Source: Chaunax sp. Z400 (lineage: Eukaryota > Chordata > Actinopteri > Lophiiformes > Chaunacidae). From it: 64,000 nucleotides of DNA. The notes below the pieces were generated by a model. It did not search any database and was not told the origin of the DNA. It saw only the letters and a list, made by a program, of their open reading frames with translations. The translations under genes were made by a program, and so were the position numbers. Below are positions 62,201 through 64,000 of the stretch, one piece after another; within the stretch, counting starts at the first letter, position 1, and each line of letters starts with the position of its first letter. The stretch lies in assembly GCA_037577475.1 (NCBI GenBank), contig CM075184.1:14380594-14444593 (forward strand), read 5' to 3'.

Positions 62201-63555
62201 GGGCCATTGTGTCCAAAGTCACCATTTATTACTTAATTGTAATCAGTTGTGAACGGACTAAGATACACGAGCGCTGATATCTTTAGGCAATGAGCTACAT
62301 GTGCTATACCCAATGATGCATATAGCAATAATGTATTAATGATGTACATAAATATTTTAGTTGCTTTTCACAATGTGAACTATTGAGCCATTTACTGTGC
62401 ATGCTACTTTCCCTTCATACATAGTACAGTTGTTCAGGCCATGTGGTTTAATGTGCCATCCATTAGACCGACATTAAAGGCAAGAAACAGTAGGGAAATG
62501 TCGACTCACCAAACTGAATTGGAAGGCTGACAGATCTGAAGCAAGTACAATTAAACCTTAAGAAATTATTGCTCTAAATATGCAACATATTTAAATGAGA
62601 GTTCAATTTTTTAACAGGGTGCACCAGTGACCTAACTGAATATAGGTCAGATATATGGCATGACATTAGTGGTACTGTTTCCAGTGGTCCCAAAGACAAA
62701 TTATATGGAGGGCACTGGCCAGCTTAGTCTTTGATTGGGCTCCAGTTGACATGGGAATCTTAAACACATCACTTGTAAGGGAGCAGATGTATTTAAACAC
62801 ATTCAAAATATTTATAAGTTACATGACTCCAAAAATAAAGACTGGGGGAAAATTAAATGAGGAAAATATAAAAATTCAAAAACTGACTGCAACTGATGTT
62901 TAGTGTGGGTGGCCTTACAAAAACCTCTCTGACTAGATTTCACCCCTGGGTTGGTAGTTTGAGATCCCTCTGATAAAACAATATGCACACATAAGTCTGT
63001 TTCCCCAACTCATTGTCTACATGCAAGCCCTTGTCACAAGATAGGTCTAGCTGTGACAATGAACTGAAGAAAAACCGTGATTCTTCCTGTTCCAACTGAA
63101 TGATTACCAATATTTCATTACATTAGTGTACCAGAAACTATCAGACACAAATTAAGAAAATACTTGTTTAATGACAACAGCTCAGTTCAACATTCTGTAT
63201 ATAATGTTATGCTATAATCTAAAATAACGCTGCATTACAAATAGACTTGTGAAAATTCAGATACAATTTTACAATACTGCACTGTATAATTCATAGCAAT
63301 TGGATATTAAAGCATGTGAAAGATGTGGCGGCAAAATAATCTTAATACAAAACAACTCCTGAGTGATGTTTCCCAACTAAAATGTAATACAAATATTGTT
63401 AAAAACAGCTCATGTCCTGAAATATTAAACATATTTTCTCAATGAAAATTGAAAATGATGTATATCATTATCATTACCAAAATGTAATCAGAAGATGTAA
63501 TGTGATTACTGGGCAAGGAAATATTAGTTTCACCTCCACGTAAACAGATGTGAGA
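56219..63555. other. Intergenic, no gene recognised
   Basis: 7.3 kb without a supportable exon. It has MITE scraps at 58450-58600 and 59375-59445, a short Tc1-type end at about 56696 (AGCACCAGTCAAAAGGTTGG) and an (AAT)n tract at 60800-60850. The stretches 57870-58440 and 59990-60160 are less AT-rich and repeat-free; they could be conserved noncoding DNA but I have no direct evidence. Confidence 0.5.
60800..60852. repeat. (AAT)n simple repeat
   Basis: Imperfect AATAATAAT tract, about 50 bases. Confidence 0.85.
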
Positions 63556-63802
63556 TCAGAATGGAGGTTTGTTGTAGTCATTATGTGGTCTCTGATGATG
63601 GGCGTAGTATCCCTGGTTGGAGCTTGGAGGGCCTGATTGATACCCGCTTCCATGCCCCAAGTTCCTGTCTCGGTCTCGGTCTCTGTCTCTGTCTCTGTCT
63701 CTGTCATGCCAGTGTTGCTGCCGATGATGGTCCGCTCTCCAACCTCGGTCTCCTCCCCACCCTCGACCTCCACCCCAACCACGTCCTCGACGATCCTGGT
63801 AC
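63556..63802 (-). CDS. ramac: Probable RNA guanine-7 methyltransferase activating subunit, last coding exon
   Basis: RAMAC (formerly FAM103A1) binds the cap methyltransferase RNMT and raises its activity and RNA binding. Here a minus-strand exon starts after the acceptor CTCCATCTAG at 63802 (phase 2) and ends with a stop at 63556-63558. Its 81 codons read RYQDRRGRGWGGGRGWGG, then a run of six Arg-Asp pairs, then GHGSGYQSG and a Tyr/Asn/Pro end YAHHQRPHNDYNKPPF. The Arg/Gly-rich, then Tyr-rich low-complexity tail is like the C-terminal half of RAMAC, and human RAMAC lies close to BTBD1 on 15q25. The conserved N-terminal RNMT-activating part would be upstream, beyond 64000, so the identity rests on composition and linkage. 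Confidence 0.62.
63660..63707. repeat. Hexanucleotide repeat coding for Arg-Asp pairs
   Basis: GTCTCG/GTCTCT units on the plus strand read as GA(C/G)(A/C)GA codons on the minus strand and encode the Arg-Asp run of the preceding exon. Confidence 0.85.
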
Positions 63803-64000
63803 CTAGATGGAGATATAAATGAACGATCAGACTTCATCTAATGCATTCATTATATGGAACTCACCTACAGACAAGTGGACAAGATATCTTGGTTGTAGTT
63901 TACAGGTAATGAAGGCTAAATACCAGCCTGTTGCAGGAGCTCTCTGGTATTACGATACTACAAGTGGGCTCTGTATATATATTGCTATCATCTATAAATT

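Overview
This is ordinary nuclear DNA from a bony fish, most likely a spiny-rayed (percomorph) teleost. Genes are split into many short exons with GT-AG introns. The proteins are vertebrate and the transposon remnants are typical of teleosts (tRNA-derived SINEs, L2-like and RNase H-bearing LINE tails, an LTR, MITEs, a Tc1-like relic). AT-rich introns and long microsatellites fit this. I see no bacterial, plasmid or phage features, no CRISPR array and no operon.

Layout, left to right: (1) 2-4428, plus strand: 3' end of an unnamed secreted or surface protein with a Ser/Thr/Pro-rich stretch, one sushi domain and four EGF-like modules. (2) 5989-24110, minus strand: phka2, phosphorylase kinase alpha, 31 coding exons, tail to tail with gene 1. 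(3) 25.6-29.1 kb, plus: ap1s2, AP-1 clathrin adaptor sigma subunit, complete, head to head with phka2. (4) 31301-36484, minus: zrsr2, minor-spliceosome U2AF35-related factor, complete. (5) 38107-43495, minus: tm6sf1, complete. (6) 46372-52065, plus: btbd1, complete, head to head with tm6sf1. (7) About 11.5 kb without a recognisable gene. (8) 63556-63802, minus: a last coding exon that looks like ramac, activator of the mRNA cap methyltransferase.

The human orthologues come from two places: PHKA2, AP1S2 and ZRSR2 from Xp22, and TM6SF1, BTBD1 and RAMAC from 15q25. The 1.6 kb between zrsr2 and tm6sf1 is therefore a junction between two ancestral linkage blocks, and it holds a SINE. The genes do not form a pathway; they are neighbours with unrelated housekeeping roles (glycogen breakdown, vesicle coats, splicing, membrane lipid biology, ubiquitin-ligase adaptor, cap methylation).

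Coding lengths reconstructed exon by exon agree with the families: PHKA2 1231 aa, AP1S2 157 aa, ZRSR2 582 aa, TM6SF1 369 aa, BTBD1 490 aa. Points that deserve a second look are a probable GC-AG intron and a CA repeat beside a splice donor in tm6sf1, a fully open 189-nt intron in btbd1, a TTAA-flanked inverted-repeat element behind btbd1, a LINE ending about 180 bp before the btbd1 start codon, and a poorly conserved 18-residue phka2 exon. I did not find a new biological system here.
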